Source of the DNA: Adiantum capillus-veneris
Lineage: Eukaryota; Streptophyta; Polypodiopsida; Polypodiales; Pteridaceae
NCBI GenBank assembly: GCA_014529385.2
Contig: CM043944.1
Location: 89,783,384-89,847,383, forward strand
Direction: 5' to 3'
DNA: 64,000 bases
Under the pieces are notes generated by a model, which was not told where the DNA came from, did not search any database, and worked only from the letters and a program-made list of their open reading frames with translations. How positions within the stretch are numbered: the first letter of the stretch is position 1; every line of letters starts with the position of its first letter. The position numbers and the translations under genes are program-made. Shown here piece after piece: positions 45,846 to 57,346 of this stretch.

Positions 45846-46880
45846 AAGAACAATCCCCAAGATCCTCCTAGAGCTTCCTTGGTTGAAATCCAAGAGGAGG
45901 AGACTCACCAAACTCATCACAAAGGATCTCCTCTATGCCATGCTTGGGGAAAGGTAAGAGAACATGATGCTTTTATTCTCTTTGACCCTGGTTCTACTCA
46001 CAATTTTATATCTATAGAGTTGGCCACCAAGCTAGGCATACAATCCTACGAGATGGGAGATGTCCTACCCGCAGAGAGTTCCTTCAAGGGGCAAGAAGCT
46101 TCAGTCACTCCCTTAATCGGGAAATTGAGGCTTCATGTCCAAGGCTATATGGACAAAGAGGACTTCTTTATCTCTCCTCTCAAGCATGAGGATGTAATCC
46201 TAGGGGCACCATGGTTTGACCGCCTGGCTGCCGATGTTAAATTTCCTGAAAGGAGAATCTCCTTTAAGTTCAGGGAAAAAGACATGTATATAGATGCTAA
46301 GGAAATGGGTAACACTATCCCCATCGTACATACACCAGCTTTCAACAAGTCAATAAAGAGCTCTATTTCCGTGTATATGATTTTTGTTACAGATTCTCAA
46401 AATGAACCTAATGCTTTAACAAAAGAAAATAAAAGCAACCAAAAGGAATTAGAGTTATCCAATTTTCTCAAGGGGTTTCAAGATGTTTTTATTGACGACA
46501 TCCCTTGTGAGCTACCTCCTAAACGAGGTAATGATGACCATGCAATTGAACTTCTTCCAAGAAGTTCACCACCTAACAAATCTCCTTATAGAGTTTCTCA
46601 AGCTCAACAAGAGGAGATTATGCGGAAATTGCATGAGTTAGTTGAGAAGGGCATGGTTAGGCCTAGCTCATCTCCATTTTGCTCACATGTGCTATTAGTG
46701 CAAAGGAAAGACGGCACATATCGTATGTGTGTCGACTATAGAGCACTAAATAGGATCACTATCAAGAATAGGTTTCCCGTTCCACGGGTAGAAGACCTAT
46801 TTGATAAGCTACAAGGATCGACCTACTTCAGTAGGATTGACCTAAAAAGTGGCTATCATCAAATAAGGATAGTTGATTAA
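45846..46880 (+). pseudogene. G3: gypsy protease and first half of RT
   Basis: The frame 45879-46880 carries the protease near residues 30-60 with ILFDPGSTHNFIS, where retroviral-type proteases usually have D-S/T-G; the same DPG is in G5, so it is a family trait. The flap/second motif ILGAPWFDRL follows. RT starts around 46600: VEKGMVRPSSSPFCSHVLLV, RMCVDYRALNRITIKNRFPV, FSRIDLKSGYHQI (first catalytic Asp in RIDL). The frame closes with TAA at 46878-46880, where other copies would continue with an acidic residue and TTF. Confidence 0.93.
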
Positions 46881-47878
46881 GACATTGTAAAGACCACATT
46901 CGCACCACATTTGGTCTTTACGAATACATTGTCATGCCTTTTGGCTTGACCAATGCACCAGCCACATTCAACCGCTTGATGGAGAATCTATTCAGGCCTC
47001 ATCGAACCTTCACTGGAGTGTTCTTTGATGATATTATCATCTACTCTAATTCATTAGACGAACACAAGCAACACCTCCAGGTAATATTTCAAGTTTTGAG
47101 AGAGAATAAACTTTATGTTAATCGAAAGAAAAGTGATTTTTTCTTGCAAGAGATTCAGTATTTAGGTCATATTATCTCTCAAGATGGCATCCAAATGGAT
47201 CCATCAAAGTTAGAGGTAATAAAAGGATGGCCTAAACCAAGGAATCTTCATGAACTAAGAAGCTTTATAGGTATGTGTGCATACTATAGACGCTTCATAG
47301 AAAAGTTCTCACAAATTGCGGGACCATTACATGACCTAACAAAGAAAAGCGTTAGGTATACATGGTCTGCTAAGGAGAAAAATGCTTTCGAAAAGCTTAT
47401 CTCTCAACCTGTGCTTACACTACCGGATCTCTCAAAACCATTTGAGGTCCAATGTGATGCTTGTGGTGATTGCCTTGGAGTTGTTTTGCTCCAAGAAGGT
47501 CACGCCATAGGCTATGAGAGTCGAAGGCTCGACCCTGTTGAGCAAGCTCTAGGCATATACGAAAAGGAACTCCTTGTAGTTCTACATGCCTTAGACTCAT
47601 GGAAGCACTATTTATTGGGGACTCCTTTCATTCTGCGAACGAATCACCAAAGTCTTAAGTACTTCATGACGCAGACCAAGCTCTCCGACAAAAAAATGAG
47701 GTGGGAAAATTTCCTTTCGCAATTTCATTTTCATATTGCTCACATTGCTGGCAAGCATAAGCAAGTAGCTGATGCACTCTCAAGATGGCCGAGAGTGAAT
47801 GCGGTTTCCATAGCAACTCACAATGATCTATCTTCAATGATAGATGAGTATGCTATTGATCCCATTTTAGAGATGTGA
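46881..47878 (+). pseudogene. G3: gypsy RT second half and RNase H
   Basis: A 1-base loss near 46904 shifts frame relative to the first half. From 46934: MPFGLTNAPATFNRLM, then the RT active site VFFDDIIIYS, LGHIISQDGIQMDP and RSFIGMCAYYRRFI. RNase H follows: FEVQCDACGDCLGVVL (catalytic Asp), LLVVLHALDSWKHYLLG, TNHQSLKYFM (Asp of TDHQ replaced by Asn) and VADALSR. Another 1-base loss at the end puts integrase in a different frame. Confidence 0.93.
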
Positions 47879-49524
47879 TTTCAGCCCTTGCACTAGGGAA
47901 GAAAGAAGAACCATTTACTTTACAAGATGGTTATCTTCTCTATGGCAATAGACTATGCGTTACTAACTCACTACGTGAGAAAGTAATGTATGAATCTCAT
48001 GCTCCACCGTATGCGGGGCATAGAGGGATTCAGTCTACCTTAAAGGGAATTGAAACATATTTCTATTGGCCTACCATGAAAGTGAACATACAAGAGTATG
48101 TTTCTAAATGCGTGGTTTGCCAAAAGACAAAATTTGATAGAGGGAAGCAACTTGGATTGCTTCAACCCTTGCCAATTCCTAATTCACCATGGGAGAGCAT
48201 ATCCATGGATTTTATCTTTGGATTGCCTAAGTCTATCCATGGGAATATGGACGATAGTAGACAGGTTCAGTAAACAAGCTCATTTTATACCTGTCAAAAA
48301 GACTATCAAAGCCCATCAAATGGCAACCCTCTTCATTTCACAAATTTTCAAGTACCATGGCTTGCCAATGTCCATAGTGTCGGATAGAGATCCTAGAATG
48401 ACCAGTAATTTCTGGAAGGGTCTCTTTGAGAATTTAGGGACAAGCCTAAACTTCTCTTCGGCCTATCATCCAGAAACGGATGGCCAAAGTGAAATAGATA
48501 ACCTAACAATTCTCGATCTACTAAAAGCCTATGTAACGGAAGTAGATCAAAGATCCCAATGGGAGAAGTAGTTACCCTTAGTGGAGTATGCTTACAATAA
48601 CACTGTACATACTTCCACGGGAAAAGCACCTTTTGAGGTAATTGAGGGAAGATCAAAAAGTCCCTTGCTACTTAAAGTACATGGGAAGATCTTCGCTGCT
48701 GCAGATGAGTATAGCCGAGACCTACAAGAATCTTTTCAAAAGATTAAGGATGCTATCTCTATCTCACAACAAAGGCAAAAGGCTGCTGCTGACAAGCACA
48801 GAAGAGCCCAAGCCTTTAAAGAAAACGATTGGCTCTTGTTAAAGTTTCCCAAGGCTCGATTAAGGCACACGACGGGCAAGAATCCTATGGGCCACCAAAA
48901 GTACTATGCTAAACTAGCAAAAAGATACTATGGTCCCTTCCAGATTCTTAGGCCAATCAATGAGATGGCCTATCAACTCAAGTTGCCCAATCATTGTCTC
49001 ATACACAATGCTTTCCATGTGAGCCTATTAAAGCCTTACAAAGGAGAGCCACCTCAAGAACCAACTATTGAAGACCCACCGGAGATCGAGGACCAAGAGG
49101 AGGTGCTGCAATCATTGGCTCATACACAATGCTTTCCATGCGAGCCTATTAAAGCCTTACAAAGGAGAGCCACCTCAAGAACCAACTATTGAAGACCCAC
49201 CGGAGATCGAGGACCAAGAGGAGGTGCTGCAATCATTGGCTCATACACAATGCTTTCCATGTGAGCCTATTAAAGCCTTACAAAGGAGAGCCACCTCAAG
49301 AACCAACTATTGAAGACCCACCGGAGATCGAGGACCAAGAGGAGGTGCTGCAGCCCGAGTCCATTCTCCGACATGAAGACAAGGTATTAAGAGGCGGTAA
49401 GACTATCCGACGATATTTTATTAAGTATAAGAATTATCCTTTTGAAGATGCTAGATGGATGCAAGGCATACAATTAAAGGATAACCTAAACCTTGTCAAT
49501 GTTTACAATGCTTCCCAAGAGTAA
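47875..49524 (+). pseudogene. G3: gypsy integrase with C-terminal chromodomain, frameshifted
   Basis: Integrase zinc-binding HHCC region: ESHAPPYAGHRGIQSTLKGI and CVVCQKTK. A frame break near 48250 occurs, then the core: IVDRFSKQAHF (Asp 1), MSIVSDRDPRMTS (Asp 2), AYHPETDGQSE (Glu). TAG at 48569-48571 follows. Next come LPLVEYAYNNTVHTSTGKAP and the C-terminal [21 protein letters not shown] 121-bp segment is then present three times (48991-49353), shifting frame each time. The last frame (to 49524) holds a chromodomain-like end with ILRHEDKVLRGGKTIRRYFI and YPFEDARWMQ. The chromodomain places the family among the chromoviruses. Confidence 0.92.
48991..49353 (+). repeat. Triplicated 121-bp segment in G3 integrase/chromodomain
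   Basis: Units start with TCATTG at 48991, 49112 and 49233. They differ at only a couple of positions (CATTGTCTC versus CATTGGCTC; CATGTGAG versus CATGCGAG). 121 is not a multiple of 3, so each copy changes frame. G1 and G2 have a single copy. Confidence 0.95.
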
Positions 49525-49881
49525 GCAAATGTACAAAATGTTAAAAATGAACAAAGTTTTTTGTCTTATAAGACTCTCTTTTTCTTTATTGTGCACAAAA
49601 AATTAAGTAGTATGCATGCTTAGATCAAGTTTGTGGAGACGACGTCTCCCAAACACCAAGTAGAGCTTGTCACTCTACTATGGATTACTGATAGGACTAA
49701 TGTGCAGACATGCTTGCGGCAGCCTCAGGCTCTCAAGCGCCAAATGGACTAGTCATCCATTGTGGAATGATGTCGTAGGGTAACATAGGGATCCTCTTCC
49801 AGCTAAGAAAAGGACTCATGAATATGCTTTATCTTCTCTACACCATAGTCGAGGACGACTATGATTTCAAGAGAGAGGTAA
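49525..49881 (+). other. G3 3' untranslated region with polypurine tract
   Basis: It contains the inverted-repeat block CATAGTCGAGGACGACTATG (49843-49862) and the PPT AAGAGAGAGG (49869-49878), just before the LTR. Confidence 0.85.
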
Positions 49882-50771
49882 TGTCATAATAATCAATATC
49901 TAATTCTCCTAAATGATTTTCTCATATTAAATTGATCATTTAATGTGGGGAAGTGCCAGGGGAGAAAAAGCTAGAATATTGGTTGAGCTAGCAGACCGGA
50001 CACAGTAGGGATCCAAAGGAGGGAAAATAGGGATCCAAAAAGGGGGGCCATCTGCAAAAGAGCCATGTGAAACAATGGGCTAAAAAGACCCTAAGGTTCA
50101 GCCCATTAAGACTTCCAAAATGCTAAGGTTCCAAAATTCAAAGGTTATGTCCAAAGGTCAACCCTAGGGAAATTGGATGCTTTGTGTGTGACCAAAAAAG
50201 TCTTTGAATATCCCTACATAGGAGGGGGAGAGCCTAGCAAGTAGGGGATGAGAGAGAAAGCCACACACACACACACACACAAGCTCCCTTTACACAAAGG
50301 GATTGAGGGACACATGTCAGCTCCCTAGGCCAGATGCCCACAAGGTGTACCCAATTCCTATTGGATGACCCTTGAAGTGGACCAATGAGAATTAGGCTAG
50401 AGTAAATTTAGCCTAATTAATTTTAAAACACTTAATAAAAAGAACCAATGAAAATTAAGTCTCCTGGATGATTATTGGACAGCCTGTGAAGGGGTCCAAT
50501 AGGAATTGAGCAGCCCAATGGGCTACTTAATTCCTATTGGTCAGAATGGGGAAAGGTCCAATGGGGATTTAATTCATTTAAATCAATTAAGTTTAATTGA
50601 TTAAGCTCTCACAAAAGGGGAAAGGGGGACACATGTCAGAAGGCTATCACTTATGCTGCTTAATAGCCATTGGCTTGACTTGGGGAGGTCCAATGGGGAG
50701 CCTGCAAGAGCAAATAGCAAGAGGGCTCGCCCAAGAGAGAGAGGGGGCTGATTTTTGCAAGGCATTATCAA

Positions 50772-50808
<37 letters not shown>

Positions 50809-51514
50809 CTCACACAATCTCATGTGTGAAGAAAGAGAAGACTATCTCTTCCCAAGCTTTCATGGAGAACTCATCACCTACTCCAAGCTTGTGAGATAGA
50901 AGCTTACATTGACACACTCTTGGCTTGTGGATGCAAATCCAACCAAGAGCCAAGCTTCAATGCATGCTCATCTCCTCTATCAAGCTAATTACTAAGCTAA
51001 AGCTATGCTAATATGAGTGATTATGTGAGGATATGTACATCTTTCTCGTAAGATACTCCTTCTTCCTCTCAATCTACTCTCATACCCTGCTAGCTCTCAC
51101 CATCTTCGAAGGTGTGTGAGGTCTTGGGTCTGAGAACGGGGATCATTAAAGTTGTGTTTGCTAAGTGTTTTGCTTAGTGCATGAAGTTTTCATCTTCATT
51201 GCACTAGCTAGTCTTGAAGGAACACAAAGAATTGTATTGTACAATGTCTCTCTTTATGGGAGAAACCATAAAACAAAGCCTTTTGGAGGGGGGACCGACT
51301 CCATGCAAATCCGGTCCTCAATTGTTGTCAATAGTTTAATTTCTCTCTCTTTTGAAAGTATTGTTGATGCTATCCAACTAGGTGTTATGCTTTTTGTTGC
51401 TCTCTCCACCCAAGCACTCTTGTAATTCTCATTAGGAATCTATTCTAATGAAATGCCCACTATGTTCATGCTAATTTCCGCTACACACAAGTTTTTAGGC
51501 CATTAAATGTTACA
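49882..51514 (+). repeat. G3 3' LTR (1633 bp)
   Basis: TGTCATAATA at the start, AATGTTACA at the end. It contains a CA tract (about 50774-50806) and the conserved block with one mutated hairpin arm (GGACCGA at 51292-51298, CCGGTCC at 51311-51317). The last 459 bp match the truncated 5' LTR. The 3' flank is CGCGA; the 5' flank is lost. Confidence 0.93.
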
Positions 51515-51885
51515 CGCGATGCATTGCATCTACTGTGTCAAGTGGTCACACCTATTATTTACAAGGCTTTTGACGACAAGACAGAGGTGCTCTAGCCATT
51601 AGAGGTGCAAGCTCTCATGAACCGGGGGAGATTGCAGGTAATAACACACTGTATCTAGAATGTTGCTGGGATAGCGAGTTGACTCCAATGAAGATTCAAA
51701 GCTTTTACTACATAAAGCAAGTAGAAAATGTGGTTGAAAAAGGTGGGAGTGTGTAGGCACGGGCTAGAGAGACTGCAGTAGGAGCATGCAGGACATGCCT
51801 CAATCAAGCTTTGGTAGTCCTTGCAAGCAAGCACTAGGTGGAATAGAGCTCTAACTCTAGGCCCAAATGCATTGGTGAGGCCTAA
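51515..51885. other. Short spacer
   Basis: No recognised gene or repeat between the G3 LTR and the MITE; TAA at 51883-51885 is the left target copy of the MITE. Confidence 0.5.
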
Positions 51886-52434
51886 GGCTTGGTTCAGACT
51901 GCGTGGACGAGCAAGGAGGGCATGGTTGTGCATCCTCGTTGGCAAGCAAAGATTAGCGTGAAAACAAGGTGTGCTCTTCGTGACTCACCAAAAAGTTGGA
52001 GCTTCACCCCCTCATAACACCATAGCCTTTCAGCGAGAAACGCGGACATGCATATGTGCTCAAGGGAGAGCCAATAGGTTGAACAATGGCTATACATTGA
52101 TTGGTTTGAGCTTGTAGTTGCAAGTTGCCAGGCTACAATCGCCACATCGTGTGAATTGCAACGATGAAAAAGGTGATGAGGCCAGTCTGAAATGTGCCTT
52201 CCTAAATGTGCCGCCGCCTAGTGTGAACAGTGTGGAGGAGAAAAAGTGAAAAAGTGAAGGGGATTAAGAGAGGCCATCAACTCTTCTGAGAGGGGGGGGG
52301 GGGGGGGGGGGGGGGGTCGGAAGAAAAATGGAGGGCCCGGCGGAAGAGTGCCTCAACTCCAGCCAATCAAATTTTGCCATGGAGGATCGAGGCCCCTTTG
52401 CATTTTTCTTCCGCCGCCTAGTCTGAACCCACCC
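51886..52434. mobile_element. PIF/Harbinger-like MITE (549 bp)
   Basis: Inverted ends GGCTTGGTTCAGACT (51886-51900) and AGTCTGAACCCACCC (52420-52434) match at 13 of 15 positions. The direct flanks are TAA on both sides (51883-51885 and 52435-52437), the 3-bp target expected for PIF/Harbinger elements. No transposase frame. It contains a run of 25 G (52292-52316). A second motif like the right end (CCGCCGCCTAGTGTGAAC, near 52211) suggests an internal duplication or an older end. Confidence 0.75.
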
Positions 52435-52842
52435 TAAGTTCTCAACTCAGTTTTGTGGGTGAAACTAGGTTAAAACTACTGGTTGAAATATATTGTGTCT
52501 GTCTGTTCTAGCCTAGAGGTTGCAAGAAAAATTAAAAGGGGAGGAGTATAGCGCGTGCGGGGGACGTGGCAAATTGGACCTTTCGGGGTGGCCACGTTGG
52601 CGGAGAGTGTGTGTGCACCCCTCTCTTCCTGCCTCTGCCAAGCCACCACACTCGCACACAAACACACGATACTACATTCATTCACCACCTGCAGCATCAT
52701 CTCCTCTGCCCCCGCCATCGCTGCTGCCTTGGCCATTTCGCTGCAAAGCTTTCAGCGCGTTCCAGAGAGGATCGATATAATTGCGTCTACGTTATTGGGC
52801 TTCCACCTAATTCACTCAATCACCCCCACACTCACACATCAT

Positions 52843-52884
<42 letters not shown>

Positions 52885-52904
52885 GCGTGTTCGTGTGCAC
52901 AATC
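52435..52904 (+). promoter_or_regulatory. Promoter and 5' UTR region of the RING gene
   Basis: 470 bp between MITE and start codon. A possible TATA element, CGATATAATTG, lies at about 52774. A CT-rich tract (52843-52880), typical of plant 5' UTRs, precedes the ATG. GC content rises here compared with the surroundings. The transcription start is not determined. Confidence 0.5.
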
Positions 52905-53006
52905 ATGGCAGTTGAGGCAGATAATCGACCGAGTTCTTTGTTGGGCCTCTTCGGCAACAGGTACCCCCCCCCCCCCCTCCCCTCCCCCCCCCCCCCCCCC
53001 TCCCCT

Positions 53007-53050
<44 letters not shown>

Positions 53051-54536
53051 GCGCCTGCGCCCACTCACTGCGTTTAGTTGATGTGGTTTGCTTCGCCGCC
53101 ATTGAAACAGGCAGGTGCAGTTTGCCAACATGGACTTGTATGCCCCTGTGGAGCCTCGGAATGCTGCTGTCCCTGCACCAACTGCGTGCTTTTTACCTCT
53201 CTATCAAAACCTTGAAGCCTATCAGCAGCAGACAAGCCAGGCGCTGATCACCTCTGCAGCTGGTAATCAAAGTCCCTGCTAATTATGTCCATTTAGCATT
53301 CAATGTTTGCTCTTGAGCTTCAAGAATAGGAGCTCTTCTTGCTGCATGTCTTGAAGCTTTGCATGTGTCTCTTACTTTATTGGCATTTTGATTTGCTCCA
53401 GCTTGCCCGGCGCCCATGGTTCCAACCTTCCAGCAGCAAGTGGCCCCGGTCCCCATCCTTCACTCAGGGTTAGCAAGGCCCCATCATCAAAGCAGGAAAA
53501 GAAAGACGCCACCCACTAATGACATGCGCGGGCCTATAATACCGACCCTCCAGAAGCCCAAAAACTTTACCTCCTTGAATTTAGTAGATTTGAATCGACG
53601 ATCTTCATCTCCACCAGGCCATAATATTGTTTCGACAGGCCTCCGCTTAGCGTCATTTGATGATGATGGCTCAACTGTTACTAGCTCCAGGGTTGATACC
53701 AGCCCTGCATGTGTTGGCGATGAGCTTGCGGTACAGCTTCTTCATCAGCAGAACGATCTGCAACAGCTCTTTAAAGCTCATGTAAGAGAGGATTTTTAGT
53801 CTGGCATACTTGTTTCTTTTCTCAATGTGCATATTGTGCACGAGAATGAGCTTCTTGAAAAACATATATTCTTGCTGATGAGCGCTTTGCTCTCACATGA
53901 AGTCTTACCGGTTGTCAGTGTTATTGGGTTTGATGTGGTTGCCTTTCACTGGTCTAAGAAGGACAATCATGTTGATCCTCTTTTCAGGCTGATCGATTGC
54001 AGAATGCATTGAAGGAACGAACCCATGCTCATTCGCAGACTCTCCTTGCTAGTGTTGAGGATGAGATCTCCAGGAGACTCCGTGACAAGGATGCTGAACT
54101 CGGGCGTGTTAAACGGCACAATAGTGAGCTTGAAGACAGGATCAAGCGCTTGAGTTTGGAGACGCATGTGTGGCAAAGCAAAGCCAGAAGTTATGAGTCC
54201 ATGGTGACAGTGTTGAGGGCGAACCTTCAGCAGGCCATATTGCAGCAAAGCAGAGAACAGAGTAAGCTAGAAGGATGTGGAGATAGTGATGCGGATGACG
54301 CGGCATCCGCGCACATAGATGAGAATCCTGATGCACAGAAAACAAGGGCGATGGTAATGAGGGAAAGAAAAGTAGAGTTGTCACGGGCATGCAAGAGATG
54401 TCGGGCGAAGGAAGTCACAGTTCTTTTGCTGCCATGCATGCATTTGTGCCTGTGTCATGACTGCACACTAGATGTGGAAAGGTGCCCAATTTGTGCGACG
54501 CTGAAGAGTGCTTTCATCGAGGTTTACCTTTCCTAA
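52905..54536 (+). CDS. BOI/BRG-type RING-finger E3 ubiquitin ligase, four exons, 378 aa
   Basis: Exons: 52905-52960, 53111-53262, 53402-53781, 53988-54536. All three introns are GT-AG (phases 2, 1, 0) and the joined frame is open to the TAA. The start MAVEAD matches the family's usual MAVEA opening. Residues about 185-290 form a helical, coiled-coil-like segment (LHQQNDLQQL, ISRRLRDKDAELGRV, ELEDRIKRLSLE). The C-terminal RING spans residues 331-365 with ligands C331, C334, C346, H348, C352, C355, C362 and C365 (CKRCRAKEV, LLPCMHLCLCHDC, CPIC). Arabidopsis relatives (BOI, BRG1-3, S-ribonuclease-binding protein 1 type) ubiquitinate partners in stress, cell-death and gibberellin responses; the target here is unknown. 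No sign of decay. It is the only intact host gene seen. Confidence 0.92.
52964..53048 (+). repeat. Simple-repeat block filling intron 1 of the RING gene
   Basis: Right after the splice donor GTA come runs of C (52964-53000, with a few T), then CT, then about 15 CA units to 53048. More than half of the 150-bp intron is simple repeat. Confidence 0.9.
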
Positions 54537-57334
54537 TGGTTCGTCTTGAGAGGTCCTTAATTGGCAAAATCTGCATATGGCTATACAAGGCATGATAAAC
54601 ATCGTGTAAAAGCCAAGCTTTTAATGACCAGTTTTGGAGCATATTGAGCAAGAGGCCAACTATTGCAAGCTCACCAATTATGTGCCGAGGAATATTGAGA
54701 GTCATCTGTGAATCATTGTTTTGACTGGTTTAAGTTGCACCAGGTATACTCATCTGTCGAAGATGCATGATGAGGGCATTGATTTGCTGAGAGGATCCAA
54801 TTGATGATATAAAATTGCTTATTTGTGGGCTTTGCACTTAAGCATACATCAGTAATTGGGCAAGGGAGTTTTTTTTGTGATTTTCCTTTGTGGCATTGGG
54901 CTTTAAGAGTAACATCTTCAAAATGCTGCTGCCAAAGCAGCAATTTGCGCCAAAAATAATGTTTGGAATGCCCTCAACGTTGAATAGCAATATTCTCTTA
55001 AAGAACTTTACTACGAGCTCTAGAGCTATACTTGCAATTTGATGTGTTGTGGCGCAACGTTTATATGAGATTCTAGGTGCGTGCGAGGTGGTGGCAGTGA
55101 ACAGCTAGTATATATCATGGAAAGCCCACACTATTGTCGCAATGGGGACTGTTGTTCAACATCTTTGAGTTAGTGATGGTTCCCATCTATCCTTGTAAAG
55201 ATTCCACAATGTTGGTTGATGTGTAGTTCATACAAATTGTTATGAACTGCATGAATTGGTAGCCAGTTCGTTCAGTTTCTCTTATAATGAATGTGTCATT
55301 GAATTGTTCGTATAGCACTGTCGTTGAATTGTTCGTATAGCACATTCCAGCTAGCATGGAGAGCTCCGGCCTGACCACATTGCCCATCCTTTTTTGTGAG
55401 CAGACATGCGACTGCAAAAGAGATCTAGATGACTCGATTTGTGATCGTCCTGCTCTTTTCGGGCTTGTCCTGCTCCCGTGTGTGATATGGCCTTAGGTGG
55501 TGGTCATGCAAGGGCTCAGTTATCCGTTTGGGGTAACTGTGCATTGAATGAGTGATAATTGAGCCATGTTCATGATCACGCGCAAGCACAAGCTATCAAC
55601 AATTACCTGCATGTGGCAACCAACAAAAATTGCATGGAGGATATTACCCTTGCTAGCAAGTAGAAAAAGAAGTGGGGGATTTTGACAGCGTTGATTCCTT
55701 GGTAAAGAGGAGGATTTTGACGTCGTCGATGTCCTTGAAAATTGCCGGCATCAAATGTATTACAAACCCCCCTAATGCAATTGTGCCAAATTTGGCACAG
55801 TTACAAAATGCTATGCTTGATGGTACTGAGCTAGCTCAGTAGGATACGTGGGACCACATTGCACCTAAGTTACCTGCTTGAGTTATTGATAATTGAGCCT
55901 TGCGTGAGCACCACCTTAGAAGCCTTATCGAAGTTTAGTGAGCTATGTAGAAGATAGGGCATATCCATGAGTGGCCCAAGAAAAAAACTCTTTAGAAGGT
56001 ACCATTCCACCTACAATCACATGTTTACTTTTTGTCCATTTCTGCAATTCCAAAAGTTGGCTCACCCACCAACTTGCTACTACTGGCTCTCCTCGTTTTT
56101 TGTTCATTCATTAGCCAGATGCTTCCACGCCCAACGATATGGTCGCTCCCAACCTTAGTTGAATTAGTTAAAGGATTCATATTCCAAAAGAGTCCAGCCT
56201 AAGAGTCGAACACATCCGCACGGAGAAGCTTTGTTACAGGTCGATCGTCGTAGACCACTTCCATGCCCCCAACTCAGTGTTGACAATCTCCCTCTCAGAT
56301 TAAGGGAGGAAAAGAGTTGAACCTGAGCTTGCCGAGATTGCACGTCTCATGCATTGTGAATTAAAAAAAAAACAACAAAGCCTACGAGTCTTCGCCTCAG
56401 CCTCTTGCTGCTTCATCCCACCTCACATTGCTGCTTTGTACCCACCTCCGTCTCCGCCTCCTGTTTGCTCGCCCCTTCTCCCTCTCTTCAGTTTTATAGC
56501 TTTCAGTGATGATGTGGTATCGTTTTTTACTCGCCCTCTCTTTCTTTTTTTGAAATGGGTACAACCTACTTGCTAAAGGTTTTCCTATGGGGCTGATTTA
56601 GTTTTGGATAAGGGGCCTTCTAATTTAGACTGCCCTCCATTTTGGTAGTCCTATGGGAAGCCCATCTTACCATTCAAAATTCAGAAAGCCATTGGTCAGC
56701 CAAGCTATTTATTATATAGATAATTCTAGATTCTCCTTGTCCAGAGGAAACTAGCGACAAAAGTGTCTGCCTTCGATTTTTGGGTGCATAGTCTGGTCGT
56801 TCTTCTTGTAACTTTTTTGGTGTACGAGGGGAGCGGCCGGGTGTGCCCTACCCGACTCCGAAAAGAAAACAAACTATTTATTATATTCATCAAGAGAGTT
56901 TTTAGCCATTTTTGGTCATGTCAAAACATACCATGGAGCAGAAGGAGAAAGACGTACATATTGTTTGATTGCCCTTGTTTGTTTAGTTTGTAAATGGGTC
57001 CTTTCATTTGAAGGCTCAAGGCTTGCATCTCAACTTTTTTGCTTTCAATTGGCCTTTTCACTTCGTAAACCGTCCCTTCATAGAATTTCTCCTCAACTTT
57101 TGGTTTTATAATGCCATTGAGAGCCTTCACCTTGTTATTGGACTACAAGAAGTAGTCCTTAGTAAAGGGTTCGATTTTAGTGCATCTCTGGACCATTGGA
57201 TAAAGCTTGCAGATTAGTGCCACATGGCAAGCTAATGATAATAAACTTTTGTTATTATTATTTCTTTGAGGCCTTCTAGAGAGGGTGTTGACATTTGTGT
57301 ATCTTTGTCTTCAAAGACTTGGAGCATAGCTTAT

Positions 57335-57346
57335 GCTCTGATACCA
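57335..57346 (-). other. Primer-binding-site relic of a lost LTR element
   Basis: GCTCTGATACCA is the exact complement of the tRNA-Met primer site. Right of it, ACTATTACAAACGGAGACAT would be the end of an LTR in minus orientation. No gag is seen to the left, so this is a fragment. Confidence 0.5.

Noticed and set aside
52566-53081. A 171-codon open frame over the start of the RING gene
   Set aside because: It owes its length to CT/C/CA repeats and crosses the real splice donor. The MAVEA start and intron pattern give a better gene.
55826-55900. tRNA-like start GCTAGCTCAGTAGGATA
   Set aside because: It resembles a D-arm, but no anticodon arm, T-arm (GGTTCGA) or acceptor pairing follows.
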